A DNA stretch of 25,183 nucleotides from JBFWNZ01 sp050250795 (GTDB lineage Bacteria > Pseudomonadota > Alphaproteobacteria > UBA8366): NCBI GenBank assembly GCA_050250795.1, contig JBFWNZ010000010.1, positions 1 to 25,183 on the forward strand. The letters are read 5' to 3'. Numbering within the stretch: the first letter of the stretch is position 1; each line of letters begins with the position of its first letter. Both the position numbers and the translations under genes were made by a program. Shown here piece by piece: positions 1 to 7,156 of the stretch. The notes beneath the pieces are model-generated. The model ran no database searches. It worked only from the letters and a program-made list of their open reading frames with translations, and was not told the DNA's origin.

Positions 1-1
1 C

Positions 2-232
2 TGCAACGCCGCCGCCGATGGCGCGTTGCTGGAAAAGGCGGCGGCACCGGACATGCCGGGCCGCACCCTGCTGACGGAGGCGGCGGAGCGGCTGAAGCTG
101 TCGGCGCGCGGCTATCACCGCGTCCTGCGCGTCGCCCGCACCCTGGCCGATCTGGAAGGGGCCGCCGCCGTGCGGCGGGTGCATGTGGCCGAGGCGCTGG
201 CCTATCGCCGGCTGGCACCGGGCCGCAGCTGA
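2..232 (+). CDS. YifB/ComM-family Mg chelatase-like AAA+ ATPase, C-terminal fragment
   Basis: The gene enters from the left edge, so only the last 76 residues are visible, in the frame whose first complete codon is at position 2. The fragment opens with Cys-Asn-Ala and carries the SARGYHRVLRVARTLADLEG stretch and an ending (AEALAYR) typical of the C-terminal helical domain of the YifB/ComM family. Members are AAA+ ATPases related to magnesium chelatase subunit I; ComM in gamma-proteobacteria is a branch-migration helicase used in natural transformation, whereas the role in alphaproteobacteria is less clear. The ATPase core lies outside the window, so its integrity cannot be judged. The stop is TGA at 230-232. 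No clear terminator follows; the next 100 bases are AT-rich and contain inverted repeats assigned to the next gene. Confidence 0.85.
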   Translation, partial: CNAAADGALLEKAAAPDMPGRTLLTEAAERLKLSARGYHRVLRVARTLADLEGAAAVRRVHVAEALAYRRLAPGRS

Positions 233-249
233 CCCTATTGCGACTCTCG

Positions 250-265
250 ATCTGACAGATCAGAT
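250..265. promoter_or_regulatory. Inverted repeat, possible upstream operator
   Basis: ATCTGA and TCAGAT are perfect 6-bp arms around a 4-nt spacer. The site lies about 55 bp upstream of the stronger palindrome at 305-323 and shares the CTGACA core with it, so it may be a second, weaker site for the same protein. It might instead be a small hairpin at the end of the upstream ATPase gene, but no T-tract follows directly. Confidence 0.35.
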
Positions 266-297
266 GCGATTTCTGAAATAACCAAGTCTTAGCAGAC

Positions 298-306
298 TAT
301 TATACT
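298..306 (+). promoter_or_regulatory. Candidate -10 region for the Fic-like gene
   Basis: TATTAT (298-303) and TATACT (301-306) overlap in an AT-rich island that is unusual in this GC-rich DNA. No good -35 hexamer is visible 16-18 bp upstream, as might be expected of an activated promoter. The 3' end of the -10 runs into the palindrome at 305-323, so a protein bound there would cover the start of transcription. Confidence 0.4.
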
Positions 307-323
307 GACATGAATCATGTCAG
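305..323. promoter_or_regulatory. Perfect 19-bp palindromic operator candidate
   Basis: CTGACATGA, a central A, then TCATGTCAG: 9-bp arms match perfectly. It overlaps the candidate -10 and lies 12 bp before the ATG of the gene at 336, the usual geometry for a repressor site. The downstream product ends in a winged-helix-like domain, so autoregulation is the simplest inference; binding by an unrelated regulator is equally possible. Confidence 0.55.
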
Positions 324-335
324 ATTGCGCCGGTC

Positions 336-1337
336 ATGCGCGCGTGGCTGAGCTTCTCCTTCGATTTCCGGCGCCTGCCGCCGCACCTGTTGCTGCGGCT
401 GGGCGCGGCCGAGGCGGCGCTGCGGGCGCTGTCCGCGCCGCTCGCGCCCGCCTGGCGGACGGCGCGGGAGGAAGCGGCCCTGCTGCGCGTGCTGGCCGCC
501 GCGCTGGGGCCGGGGGCGTCTTCCGCGGAAGCCCTGCGCGGGCCGCCGGCAACAGCGCCGCACGGCGTTTCCGACCGGCGGAATGCAGCCGCCCATGCGC
601 TTGAGACCGCGCTGGCTCGGCCGCCGGACGCGGCGTTGGATCATGCGGCGATCGAGCACTATCACCGTCTCGCCATCGCCGTGACAGAGCCCGGCACCGC
701 AGATACGTTTCATCTGGTGACGCAATTTCGCGGCGACCCAGGCCACGACGTCAGTTATCGCGCGATCCTGATGCAATTATGCTATTGGCTGGAAGGACCC
801 ATGTTCCGCGAGGCCGGCGAGGCCGCGGGCGCCATTCTTGCCGCCGCCGCAGCCTTGCTGCATCTGCAGGCACTGCAAATGTTCCGATATGGAAATGAAA
901 TTGTCGCGGGCTGCGCGGCAATCCATTGCCTGCGCCGTGCAGGTTTGCCGCGCGCCGCGGCGCTGGCCGTCGCCGAAGCCCTGCCGCAGGCCGGATCTGC
1001 CGCCGGACTGACGGCGGCAGTGCAGGCGGTCTTGCATTATCTGGAGGCGGAGGCCGGCGCCTGGCAGGCGCGGCTCGACCATCTAGGCCACCAGGACCGG
1101 CTGGCCGAACTGTTTGGGAGCCGGAACGATTCCGGAGCCGCGCGGCGCCGCCTTCTGGCCGCCGCCTTGCTGGACAAGGCGGCCCCGGTTCCGCTGCGCC
1201 GCCTGCGCCATTGCACGCCCGACATCGCAGCCGCCTATGCCGGCCTGTCGGGCCGCACGATCCTGCGCGACCTGGACACGCTGGAGACGATGGGGCTGGT
1301 GCAGCGCATGCGCGGTGCGGTGCAGGCCGTCCGCTGA
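336..1337 (+). CDS. Probable degenerate Fic-fold protein with C-terminal winged helix; possible regulator
   Basis: This 333-residue protein is not a family I can name with certainty, but its layout follows Fic_N-Fic-winged-helix proteins. Residues 100-112 resemble the helix that ends in an HRL motif. Residues 170-203 align with the Fic core helix: where active enzymes have HPFRDGNGR, this protein has QMFRYGNEI at 181-189. Phe, Arg, Gly and Asn are kept, but the catalytic His, the acidic residue, the second Gly and the Arg are lost, so AMP transfer is unlikely. Residues 295-326 (DIAAAYAGLSGRTILRDLDT and after) read as a DeoR/Fic-type winged helix. The ATG at 336 has no strong Shine-Dalgarno sequence and follows a palindromic operator at 305-323. 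Codon use and GC match the neighbours. It could be a repressor evolved from a Fic enzyme; that function is inference. Confidence 0.6.
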   Translation: MRAWLSFSFDFRRLPPHLLLRLGAAEAALRALSAPLAPAWRTAREEAALLRVLAAALGPGASSAEALRGPPATAPHGVSDRRNAAAHALETALARPPDAALDHAAIEHYHRLAIAVTEPGTADTFHLVTQFRGDPGHDVSYRAILMQLCYWLEGPMFREAGEAAGAILAAAAALLHLQALQMFRYGNEIVAGCAAIHCLRRAGLPRAAALAVAEALPQAGSAAGLTAAVQAVLHYLEAEAGAWQARLDHLGHQDRLAELFGSRNDSGAARRRLLAAALLDKAAPVPLRRLRHCTPDIAAAYAGLSGRTILRDLDTLETMGLVQRMRGAVQAVR

Positions 1338-1497
1338 CCGGACCCGGTTTCGCAATCTGCGTCATTCTGCCGCGGCCCGGGACCCCGCCGGCGCCGATCC
1401 GGACGCATCGCCCCCTCTGGCGACGGCCGCGAAGCCGTGGCTAGAATCCCGCGCGCGCTCGCGGTGGGGCGAGCGCCGTCAACCGAGAGCACCCTTC

Positions 1498-2349
1498 ATG
1501 ACAGCCATTGCCCAGAGCGGCGGCGAATCGCAGCTCCGCTCCGCCTTGCGCCGCATCCTCAACATGCCGGCGACCCAGAATTTCATCATGTGCGTGATCG
1601 TCGTTAACGCAGCCGTGCTGGGGCTGCAGACCTCGCCGGCGGTGACGGACGCCATCGGCGGCGCGCTGCGCCTGCTGGACGAGATCGCGCTGACCATCTT
1701 CGTCATCGAACTGGTGGCGAAGCTGTTCGTCTATCGCACCCGCTTCTTCCGCGACGCCTGGAACGTCTTCGATTTCGTTGTCGTCGCGGTCACGCTGGCA
1801 CCGACCAGCCCCGGCCTGTCCGTGCTGCGCGCGCTGCGCATCCTGCGCGCGTTGCGCCTGATCTCCATGGTCCCGGAAATGCGCCTGGTGGTTCAGGCGC
1901 TGCTGAAGGCCATTCCGGGCATGGGGTCGATCATCATGCTGCTGGCCGTCGTCTTCTATATCGCCTCGGTGATGGCCACGACGCTGTTCAGCAGCACGCA
2001 TCCCGAGTTCTTCGGCAGCATCGGCGGGTCGCTGTACACGCTGTTCCAGGTCATGACGCTGGAATCCTGGTCGATGGGCATCGTCCGGCCGGTGATGGAG
2101 CAGCACCCGATGGCCTGGATGTTCTTCATCCCCTTCATCATGACGGCCACCTTCGCCGCCCTGAACATGTTTATCGCGATCATCGTGAACGCGGTGCAGG
2201 ACGTTCAGAAATCCGGCGAGGAAGCCGCCCAGGAACTGGATGCGGGGCATGTGGCGATCCTGCGCGAGCTGGACGCCCTGCGCGGCGAGTTGACCGGGCT
2301 GCGCGCCCAGATCGCGGCCGGCCGCGACACGGCCGGCGCGCAGCAATAG
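1498..2349 (+). CDS. Voltage-gated cation (sodium) channel, NaChBac/NavAb type
   Basis: The 283-residue product has the six-helix plan of single-domain bacterial sodium channels. S1 spans about 28-46, S2 62-80, S3 88-104, S5 141-163 and S6 207-232. S4 has arginines at 111, 114, 117 and 120, the regular three-residue spacing of a voltage sensor. The pore loop holds TLESWS at 187-192, identical to the NaChBac/NavAb selectivity filter; Glu189 would form the high-field-strength site. Residues 245-275 have the heptad character of the C-terminal coiled coil that assembles the tetramer. The ATG at 1498 is chosen because it gives the usual short N-terminus and follows a GAGAG sequence; the reading frame is open further upstream but overlaps the preceding gene. 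It is separated by 160 nt from that gene on the same strand and could be co-transcribed with it or have its own promoter. Confidence 0.93.
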   Translation: MTAIAQSGGESQLRSALRRILNMPATQNFIMCVIVVNAAVLGLQTSPAVTDAIGGALRLLDEIALTIFVIELVAKLFVYRTRFFRDAWNVFDFVVVAVTLAPTSPGLSVLRALRILRALRLISMVPEMRLVVQALLKAIPGMGSIIMLLAVVFYIASVMATTLFSSTHPEFFGSIGGSLYTLFQVMTLESWSMGIVRPVMEQHPMAWMFFIPFIMTATFAALNMFIAIIVNAVQDVQKSGEEAAQELDAGHVAILRELDALRGELTGLRAQIAAGRDTAGAQQ

Positions 2350-2371
2350 CCCCGGATCGCCCCGGAGTCTG

Positions 2372-2394
2372 GAGAGGGCCCGTCAGGCCCTTTC
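2372..2394. terminator. Shared hairpin between convergent channel and HIT genes
   Basis: GAGAGGGCC and GGCCCTTTC form a 9-bp stem (one G-U pair) with a 5-nt loop. It sits 22 nt after the channel stop and overlaps the HIT stop codon. On the plus strand TTTCC follows; there is no long T-tract, so efficiency is uncertain. Confidence 0.4.
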
Positions 2395-2745
2395 CAGCAT
2401 CCGGCCGAGCGGCCGCCCCCCGAGGATGTGGAAATGCAGGTGCGGCACTTCCTGGTGCCCATGGCCGCCATTGTTGACGATCAGCCGGTAGCCGCCCGCT
2501 TCGAGCCCGGCCTCCTTCACCACCGCCGCGACCGCGCGCATGAAGCCCGCCAGCTCGGCCTCGCTGGCCCTGGCGGCGAATTCGTCGGCGGTGACATAGG
2601 CGCCCTTGGGAATCACCAGGATATGCACCGGCGCCTGGGGCGCGATGTCGTGGAAGGCGAGCGCGTGCTCGTTCTCGAACGCCTTCTTGCAGGGAATCTC
2701 GCCGCGCAGGATGCGGGCGAAGACGTTGCCGTCGTCATAGGCCAT
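2383..2745 (-). CDS. HIT (histidine triad) family nucleotide-binding protein
   Basis: This 120-residue protein has the family's usual length, beginning MAYDDGNVFARILRGEIPCK and containing the histidine triad HLHFHI at 102-107. Relatives of the HINT branch hydrolyse purine nucleoside phosphoramidates such as AMP-lysine; the natural substrate here is unknown. It is the last gene of the his block, a position commonly occupied by a HIT gene in alphaproteobacteria. The ATG at 2745 is preferred because GAGGGG stands 7 nt before it and the protein then starts as in its homologues. An ATG at 2766 would overlap the hisE stop as ATGA and add seven residues, so it remains possible. Confidence 0.93.
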   Translation of the reverse strand: MAYDDGNVFARILRGEIPCKKAFENEHALAFHDIAPQAPVHILVIPKGAYVTADEFAARASEAELAGFMRAVAAVVKEAGLEAGGYRLIVNNGGHGHQEVPHLHFHILGGRPLGRMLERA

Positions 2746-2762
2746 GCGGTTTCCCCTCGCTG

Positions 2763-3113
2763 TCATCCGCCCTTGCGCGCCTTCTGGACCGCGAGGCCGG
2801 AGACGCGGCGATGCTTCGCCAGCCGGTCCCACACATCCTGCGGCTTCAGGCCGCGATCCGCCCACAGGACGAGCAGATGATAGAGCAGGTCGGCGCTCTC
2901 GGCCGCCAGGTCGTCGCGGCCCTGGGCAGTGGCGGCGATCACCGTCTCCACCGCCTCCTCGCCCACCTTCTGCGCGATCTTGGGCGTGCCGCGCGCAAGC
3001 AGCTGGGCGGTGTAGGAGGTTTCCGGATCGGCGCCGCGGCGGCTCTCGATCACCGCGAACAGCTCGTCGAGGATGTGCGGCTCGGCGGCCGCCGCCTTCT
3101 TGTCCTTAGCCAT
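2763..3113 (-). CDS. hisE: Phosphoribosyl-ATP pyrophosphatase
   Basis: HisE hydrolyses phosphoribosyl-ATP to phosphoribosyl-AMP, the second step of histidine synthesis. The 116-residue product has the all-alpha MazG-like fold signatures: KVGEEAVETVIAA with its metal-binding acidic residues, and the following ESADLLYHLLVLW helix. It is a stand-alone HisE, not fused to HisI; hisI is not in this window. The ATG at 3113 overlaps the end of hisF by 8 nt, implying translational coupling. A longer N-terminal extension of the open frame is low-complexity Arg-rich translation of hisF and was discarded. Confidence 0.96.
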   Translation of the reverse strand: MAKDKKAAAAEPHILDELFAVIESRRGADPETSYTAQLLARGTPKIAQKVGEEAVETVIAATAQGRDDLAAESADLLYHLLVLWADRGLKPQDVWDRLAKHRRVSGLAVQKARKGG

Positions 3114-3909
3114 GCGCCGTCTCCTGCCCCGCCCGGTCCTCATCCGTCCAACTCGGCCGCACCGCGACGCCGGCCGCGGCCATATGGCGCTTCGCCTGTT
3201 CGATGGTGAAGGTGCCGAAATGGAAGATCGACGCGGCGAGCACGGCCGCCGCATGCCCCTCGGTCACGCCTGCGACCAGATGGTCCAGCGTGCCGACGCC
3301 GCCGCTGGCGATTACCGGCACCGGAACGGCGTCGGCGACCGCGCGGGTCAGGTCGGTATCGAAGCCGATGCGGGTGCCGTCGCGATCCATCGAGGTGAGC
3401 AGGATCTCCCCGGCGCCCCGGGCGACCAGATGGCGCGCCCATTCGACTGCATCCAGCCCGGTCTCGCGCCGGCCGCCATGGGTGAACACGCCCCAGCGGC
3501 CGGGCCCGGTCGCCTTGGCGTCGATAGCGACGACGATGCACTGGCTGCCGAAGCGCTCGGCCCCCTCGGAGACGAATTCCGGCCGCTGCACCGCGGCGGT
3601 GTTGATCGACACCTTGTCCGCGCCGGCCAGCAGCAGGCGGCGGATATCGTCCACCACCCGCACCCCGCCGCCGACGGTCAGCGGCATGAAGCAGCGTTCG
3701 GCGGTGCCGCGCACCACGTCGTAGAGGGTCTCGCGCCCTTCATGGCTGGCGGTGATGTCGAGAAAGCACAGCTCGTCCGCGCCGGCGGCGTCGTAGACCG
3801 TGGCCTGTTCCACCGGGTCGCCCGCATCGATCAGGTCGACGAATTTCACGCCCTTGACCACGCGCCCGGCATGCACGTCGAGGCAGGGAATGATGCGGGT
3901 CTTGAGCAT
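3106..3909 (-). CDS. hisF: Imidazole glycerol phosphate synthase cyclase subunit
   Basis: HisF takes ammonia delivered by HisH and converts PRFAR to imidazole glycerol phosphate and AICAR. The 267-residue (beta/alpha)8 barrel begins MLKTRIIPCLDVHAGRVVKG, with catalytic Asp11; the second catalytic Asp lies in the VVAIDAK strand. Phosphate-binding glycine stretches VGGGVR and ASGGVGT are present. The start at 3909 shares one base with the hisA stop (TGATG), and the stop overlaps hisE by 8 nt, so hisA, hisF and hisE look translationally coupled. Confidence 0.98.
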   Translation of the reverse strand: MLKTRIIPCLDVHAGRVVKGVKFVDLIDAGDPVEQATVYDAAGADELCFLDITASHEGRETLYDVVRGTAERCFMPLTVGGGVRVVDDIRRLLLAGADKVSINTAAVQRPEFVSEGAERFGSQCIVVAIDAKATGPGRWGVFTHGGRRETGLDAVEWARHLVARGAGEILLTSMDRDGTRIGFDTDLTRAVADAVPVPVIASGGVGTLDHLVAGVTEGHAAAVLAASIFHFGTFTIEQAKRHMAAAGVAVRPSWTDEDRAGQETAHG

Positions 3910-4640
3910 CAGGCGGCCTCCGCCGCCGCGCACAGCGCCAGCGCCGCGGCAAGGTCGATGCGGCCGTCATAGAGCGCACGGCCGACGATGGCCCCGGCGA
4001 TGCCCGGATGCGCGGACAGGCGGCGCAGATCGTCCAGCGCCGCGATGCCGCCGCTGGCGATCACCGGCATGTCGGTCGCCGCAGCCAGCCCCGCCGTCGC
4101 CTCGACATTCGGGCCGCCGAGCACGCCGTCGCGGTCGATGTCGGTGTAGATCACGGCCGCCACCCCGGCATCGGCGAAGCGCCGCGCCAATTCCACGGCG
4201 TCGAGGTCCGACTGCTCGGCCCAGCCTTCGGTCGCAACGCGCCCGCCGCGGGCGTCGATGCCCACCGCCACCTGTCCCGGCCAACAGGCGCAGGCCTCGC
4301 GCACCAGCGCCGGGTTCTTGACCGCCGCGGTGCCGAGGATGACCCGGCGGACGCCGCGGCCCAGCCAGCCCTCGATCGTGCCCATGTCGCGGATGCCGCC
4401 GCCCAGCTGCACGGGGATGGAGACGGCGGCCAGGATCGCCTCCACCGCCGCGGCATTCACCGGCCGGCCGGCGAAGGCGCCGTTGAGATCGACGAGGTGC
4501 AGCCAACCGGCCCCGGCGTCGGCGAAATCGCGCGCCTGGGCGGCCGGGTCGGCGTTGAACACCGTGGCCTGGTCCATCTCGCCCCGCACCAGACGCACGC
4601 AGGCGCCGTCCTTCAGGTCGATGGCCGGATAAAGAATCAT
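3909..4640 (-). CDS. hisA: ProFAR isomerase (1-(5-phosphoribosyl)-5-[(5-phosphoribosylamino)methylideneamino]imidazole-4-carboxamide isomerase)
   Basis: HisA performs the Amadori rearrangement that makes PRFAR, the substrate of HisF/HisH. The 243-residue barrel starts MILYPAIDLKDGACVRLVRG with catalytic Asp8; VGIDARGG carries the second catalytic Asp. The conserved LGGGIRD and ASGGIAALDDL phosphate-binding segments are present. The ATG at 4640 overlaps the stop of the upstream GNAT gene as ATGA. Length is normal for the family and nothing is missing. Confidence 0.97.
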   Translation of the reverse strand: MILYPAIDLKDGACVRLVRGEMDQATVFNADPAAQARDFADAGAGWLHLVDLNGAFAGRPVNAAAVEAILAAVSIPVQLGGGIRDMGTIEGWLGRGVRRVILGTAAVKNPALVREACACWPGQVAVGIDARGGRVATEGWAEQSDLDAVELARRFADAGVAAVIYTDIDRDGVLGGPNVEATAGLAAATDMPVIASGGIAALDDLRRLSAHPGIAGAIVGRALYDGRIDLAAALALCAAAEAA

Positions 4641-5179
4641 GCGGTCACATCCCCCGCGGGGTCGGTCAGATCCTTGTAGTAGAAATGGCCCGCGACCCAG
4701 CCGCCATCCACCCGCGCGTAATGCGGATGGCTGCCCCAGCGGCGATAACCCAGCCCCTGGTAGAGGGCGATGGCAGCGGTCTGCGTTTCGCGCACGTCGA
4801 GGTTCAGGACCGCGAAACCCTCTTCCCGCGCCTGCGTCTCCACCGCCAGCACCAGCGCGCGGGCGAGGCCGTGACCGCGCGACCAGGGGGCGAGGAAGGA
4901 GGTCGTCAGCGTGGCGGCATGCGCCTGGGCCTCGTTGTTGCGGCTGGGCCGCACCATCTGGGCCGAGCCGGCGACCACGCCGTCCAGCCGCGCCAGGAAC
5001 AGCACCCGCTCCGGCACCAGGATCACGCCGCGCCAGAAATTCTCCAGCACCTGGCGCGCCGGCGGGCGCAGCCAGCCGAAGCCGCCGCCGGCCTCGATGG
5101 CGGCCTCGGCCGCCTCGCACAGATCGGCCAGATCGTGGCGCGCGAGGGATTCGACGCGTTCCACCGCAAGCTCGGGCAT
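4637..5179 (-). CDS. GNAT-family N-acetyltransferase embedded in the his operon
   Basis: A 180-residue single-domain GNAT protein. The acetyl-CoA pyrophosphate loop (motif A) is at 100-110, SRGHGLARALV, where R101-G-H-G-L-A fits the R/Q-x-x-G-x-G/A pattern. The preceding strand, ATLTTSFLAPW, and the later AVLNLDVRETQTAAIALYQGLGYRRWG segment (residues 123-149) correspond to the beta4 and alpha4/beta6-7 elements. The substrate cannot be read from sequence. It lies between hisH and hisA, sharing a TGATG junction with hisH and an ATGA junction with hisA, so it is translated as part of the operon. A role linked to histidine metabolism is suggested only by this position. The start is fixed by the junction and by MPELAVERVE beginning the domain. 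Confidence 0.88.
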   Translation of the reverse strand: MPELAVERVESLARHDLADLCEAAEAAIEAGGGFGWLRPPARQVLENFWRGVILVPERVLFLARLDGVVAGSAQMVRPSRNNEAQAHAATLTTSFLAPWSRGHGLARALVLAVETQAREEGFAVLNLDVRETQTAAIALYQGLGYRRWGSHPHYARVDGGWVAGHFYYKDLTDPAGDVTA

Positions 5180-5808
5180 CAGGGCCTCCAGGCCAGGAAG
5201 TTGGCGAGCAGCCGCAGCCCCGCATCCTGGCTCTTTTCCGGGTGGAACTGGGTGCCCACCATGTTGTCGCAGCCGACGACCGCAGCGATCGCGCCGCCAT
5301 GGTCCGTCACCGCCAGCACCTGGCCCGGCCGCTCGGCAGCCAGATGGTAGCTGTGCACGAAATAGACATGCGTGCCCTCGTCGAAGCCGGCCAGCACCGG
5401 ATGGTCGGCGATCAGGCCGAGCGCGTTCCAGCCCATATGCGGCACCTTGAGCGCTGGATCGGCCGGCTCCAGCGCCACCACCTCGCCGGGGATCCAGCCG
5501 AGACCGGGGTGGCGGCCATGCTCCAGCCCGGCGGTCGCCATCAGCTGCATGCCGACGCAGATGCCGAGAAAGGGCCGGCCGCGGCGGATCACCGCCTCTT
5601 CCAGCGCATCCACCATGCCGTCCAGCGCATCCAGGCCGCGCCGGCAGTCGCCGAAGGCGCCGACGCCCGGCAGCACGATGCGGTCGGCCGCCAGCACGGC
5701 CGCCGGATCGGCGGTCACGACCACCGGATCGCCATCGGCCACACGCTCGAACGCCTTGGCGGCGGAGCGCAGGTTGCCGGAGCCGTAATCGATGATCGCG
5801 ACCGTCAT
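5179..5808 (-). CDS. hisH: Imidazole glycerol phosphate synthase, glutamine amidotransferase subunit
   Basis: HisH is a class I glutaminase that supplies ammonia through a channel to HisF. The 209-residue protein has the full Cys-His-Glu triad: Cys84 in GICVGMQLM, His189 and Glu191 in FHPEKSQ. The N-terminal AIIDYGSGNLRS and the oxyanion-strand LPGVGAFGD are also present. Its stop overlaps the GNAT start by one base (TGATG), and 30 nt separate it from hisB upstream. Confidence 0.98.
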   Translation of the reverse strand: MTVAIIDYGSGNLRSAAKAFERVADGDPVVVTADPAAVLAADRIVLPGVGAFGDCRRGLDALDGMVDALEEAVIRRGRPFLGICVGMQLMATAGLEHGRHPGLGWIPGEVVALEPADPALKVPHMGWNALGLIADHPVLAGFDEGTHVYFVHSYHLAAERPGQVLAVTDHGGAIAAVVGCDNMVGTQFHPEKSQDAGLRLLANFLAWRP

Positions 5809-5838
5809 GACCGTCCGATTGCCGCCGGAAGCCCGGCG

Positions 5839-6438
5839 CTAGAGCGAGCCGCCCAGCACGCCCTTGGTTGAGGGCACGGCCTGGGCCTGCCGCGGGTCGA
5901 TGGACACGGCCTGGCGCAGGGCGCGGGCCAGCCCCTTGTAACAGGATTCGACGATGTGATGGTTGTTCTCGCCATACAGCGTCTCGACATGGAGCGTCAG
6001 CCCCGCCGACTGGGCAAAGGCCTTGAACCATTCCTGGAACAGCTCGGTGTCCATGTCGCCCAGCTTGGGCCGGGTGAAGTTCACCTTCCACACCAGATAG
6101 GGCCGGTTCGAGCAGTCCAGCGCGACGCGGGTCAGCGTCTCGTCCATCGGGATCAGCGCGCTGCCGTAGCGCAGGATTCCGCGCCGGTCGCCCAGCGCCT
6201 GGGACACCGCCTCGCCCACCGCATAGCCGCTGTCCTCGGTGGTGTGGTGGAAATCGATATGCAGGTCGCCCGCGGCGCGCAGCGTCAGGTCGATCAGGCT
6301 GTGCCGCGACAGCTGCTCCAGCATGTGGTCGAGAAAGCCGATCCCGGTCGCCACGTCATAGCGGCCGGTTCCGTCCAGATCGACGGTGGCGGTGATGTCG
6401 GTCTCGCGCGTCTTGCGCGCGACGGTGGCGCTGCGCAT
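5839..6438 (-). CDS. hisB: Imidazoleglycerol-phosphate dehydratase
   Basis: HisB dehydrates imidazole glycerol phosphate to imidazole acetol phosphate. The 199-residue monofunctional form (no phosphatase domain) is typical outside the enterics. The two manganese-binding motifs are present: DFHHTTED at about 62-69 and ENNHHIVES at about 157-165. The ATG at 6438 is preferred over one at 6459 because GAGGGAGA lies just before it. It is the first gene of the minus-strand his unit, divergent from hslV, so its promoter should lie within 6439-6613. Confidence 0.97.
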   Translation of the reverse strand: MRSATVARKTRETDITATVDLDGTGRYDVATGIGFLDHMLEQLSRHSLIDLTLRAAGDLHIDFHHTTEDSGYAVGEAVSQALGDRRGILRYGSALIPMDETLTRVALDCSNRPYLVWKVNFTRPKLGDMDTELFQEWFKAFAQSAGLTLHVETLYGENNHHIVESCYKGLARALRQAVSIDPRQAQAVPSTKGVLGGSL

Positions 6439-6613
6439 CGAACTCTCCCTCGGGCCCATATGGGCGCGGACCTTTTATCAGGAAGCTCCCCGCACGCCAA
6501 CGCCCAAGCGCGCCGCGCCTTCGAGGGGCTTGACCCGGCGGGCGCGCACGGCCACATGAGACGGACGCGGCCGCCCGGCCGCTCCTTCGACACCAGACAC
6601 GGCGAGCCCCTCC
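6439..6613. promoter_or_regulatory. Divergent hisB/hslV promoter region
   Basis: A 175-bp gap that must drive his genes leftwards and hslVU rightwards. On the minus strand a perfect 12-bp palindrome, GCCCATATGGGC (6454-6465), lies in the presumed hisB leader. On the plus strand TTGACC at 6530-6535 is followed 17 nt later by CACATG, and the CTTGAC context is loosely reminiscent of heat-shock -35 elements, which would suit hslVU. Neither -10 is convincing. I see no T-box, no histidine-rich leader peptide and no riboswitch. Confidence 0.4.
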
Positions 6614-7156
6614 ATGACCGGCACCGAGACCTGGCACGGCACCACCATCCTTTCCGTCCGCCGGGGCGACACCGTCGTCGTCGCCGGCGACGGGCAGGTG
6701 AGCCTGGGCCAGACCGTCATCAAATCCAACGCGCGCAAGGTGCGCACGCTCGCCGACGGCCGCGTGCTGGTCGGCTTCGCCGGCGCGACCGCCGACGCCT
6801 TCACGCTGTTCGAGCGGCTGGAGGCGAAGCTGGAGCAGCATCCGGGGCAGCTGACGCGGGCCTGCGTCGAGTTGGCCAAGGACTGGCGCACCGACCGCTA
6901 CCTGCGCCGGCTGGAGGCGATGATGGCCGTCGCCGACAAATCCGTGACCCTGGTCCTGACCGGCACCGGCGACGTGCTGGAGCCGGAGGACGGGCTGGTC
7001 GGCATCGGCTCCGGCGGCAACTACGCGCTGGCCGCAGCGCGCGCACTGGTCGACGCGACCGACCTCGATCCCGAGGAGATCGCGCGCCGCGCCATGGCCG
7101 TGGCCGCCCGCATCTGCGTTTACACCAATGAGTCGGTCGTGATCGAAAAGCTATGA
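6614..7156 (+). CDS. hslV: ATP-dependent protease HslVU, peptidase subunit
   Basis: HslV forms a double hexameric ring of N-terminal-threonine peptidases capped by HslU hexamers in the cytoplasm. The 180-residue protein has the short propeptide ending ...TWHG before Thr10, the expected nucleophile of TTILSVR. It continues with the conserved GDGQVSLGQTVIK and the GSGGNYALAAARAL helix. The ATG at 6614 gives the usual propeptide length. The stop overlaps the hslU start (ATGA), as is standard for this pair. Confidence 0.98.
   Translation: MTGTETWHGTTILSVRRGDTVVVAGDGQVSLGQTVIKSNARKVRTLADGRVLVGFAGATADAFTLFERLEAKLEQHPGQLTRACVELAKDWRTDRYLRRLEAMMAVADKSVTLVLTGTGDVLEPEDGLVGIGSGGNYALAAARALVDATDLDPEEIARRAMAVAARICVYTNESVVIEKL

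Noticed and set aside
317..604. An alternative ATG and 95-codon frame at the start of the Fic-like gene
   Set aside because: The ATG lies inside the palindrome and the frame ends within the gene, whereas the frame from 336 continues for 333 codons with Fic-like and winged-helix features.
6529..6558. A confident heat-shock sigma factor promoter for hslVU
   Set aside because: The CTTGAC element is acceptable but the -10 (CACATG) and spacing fit poorly, so it is only mentioned within the divergent region.
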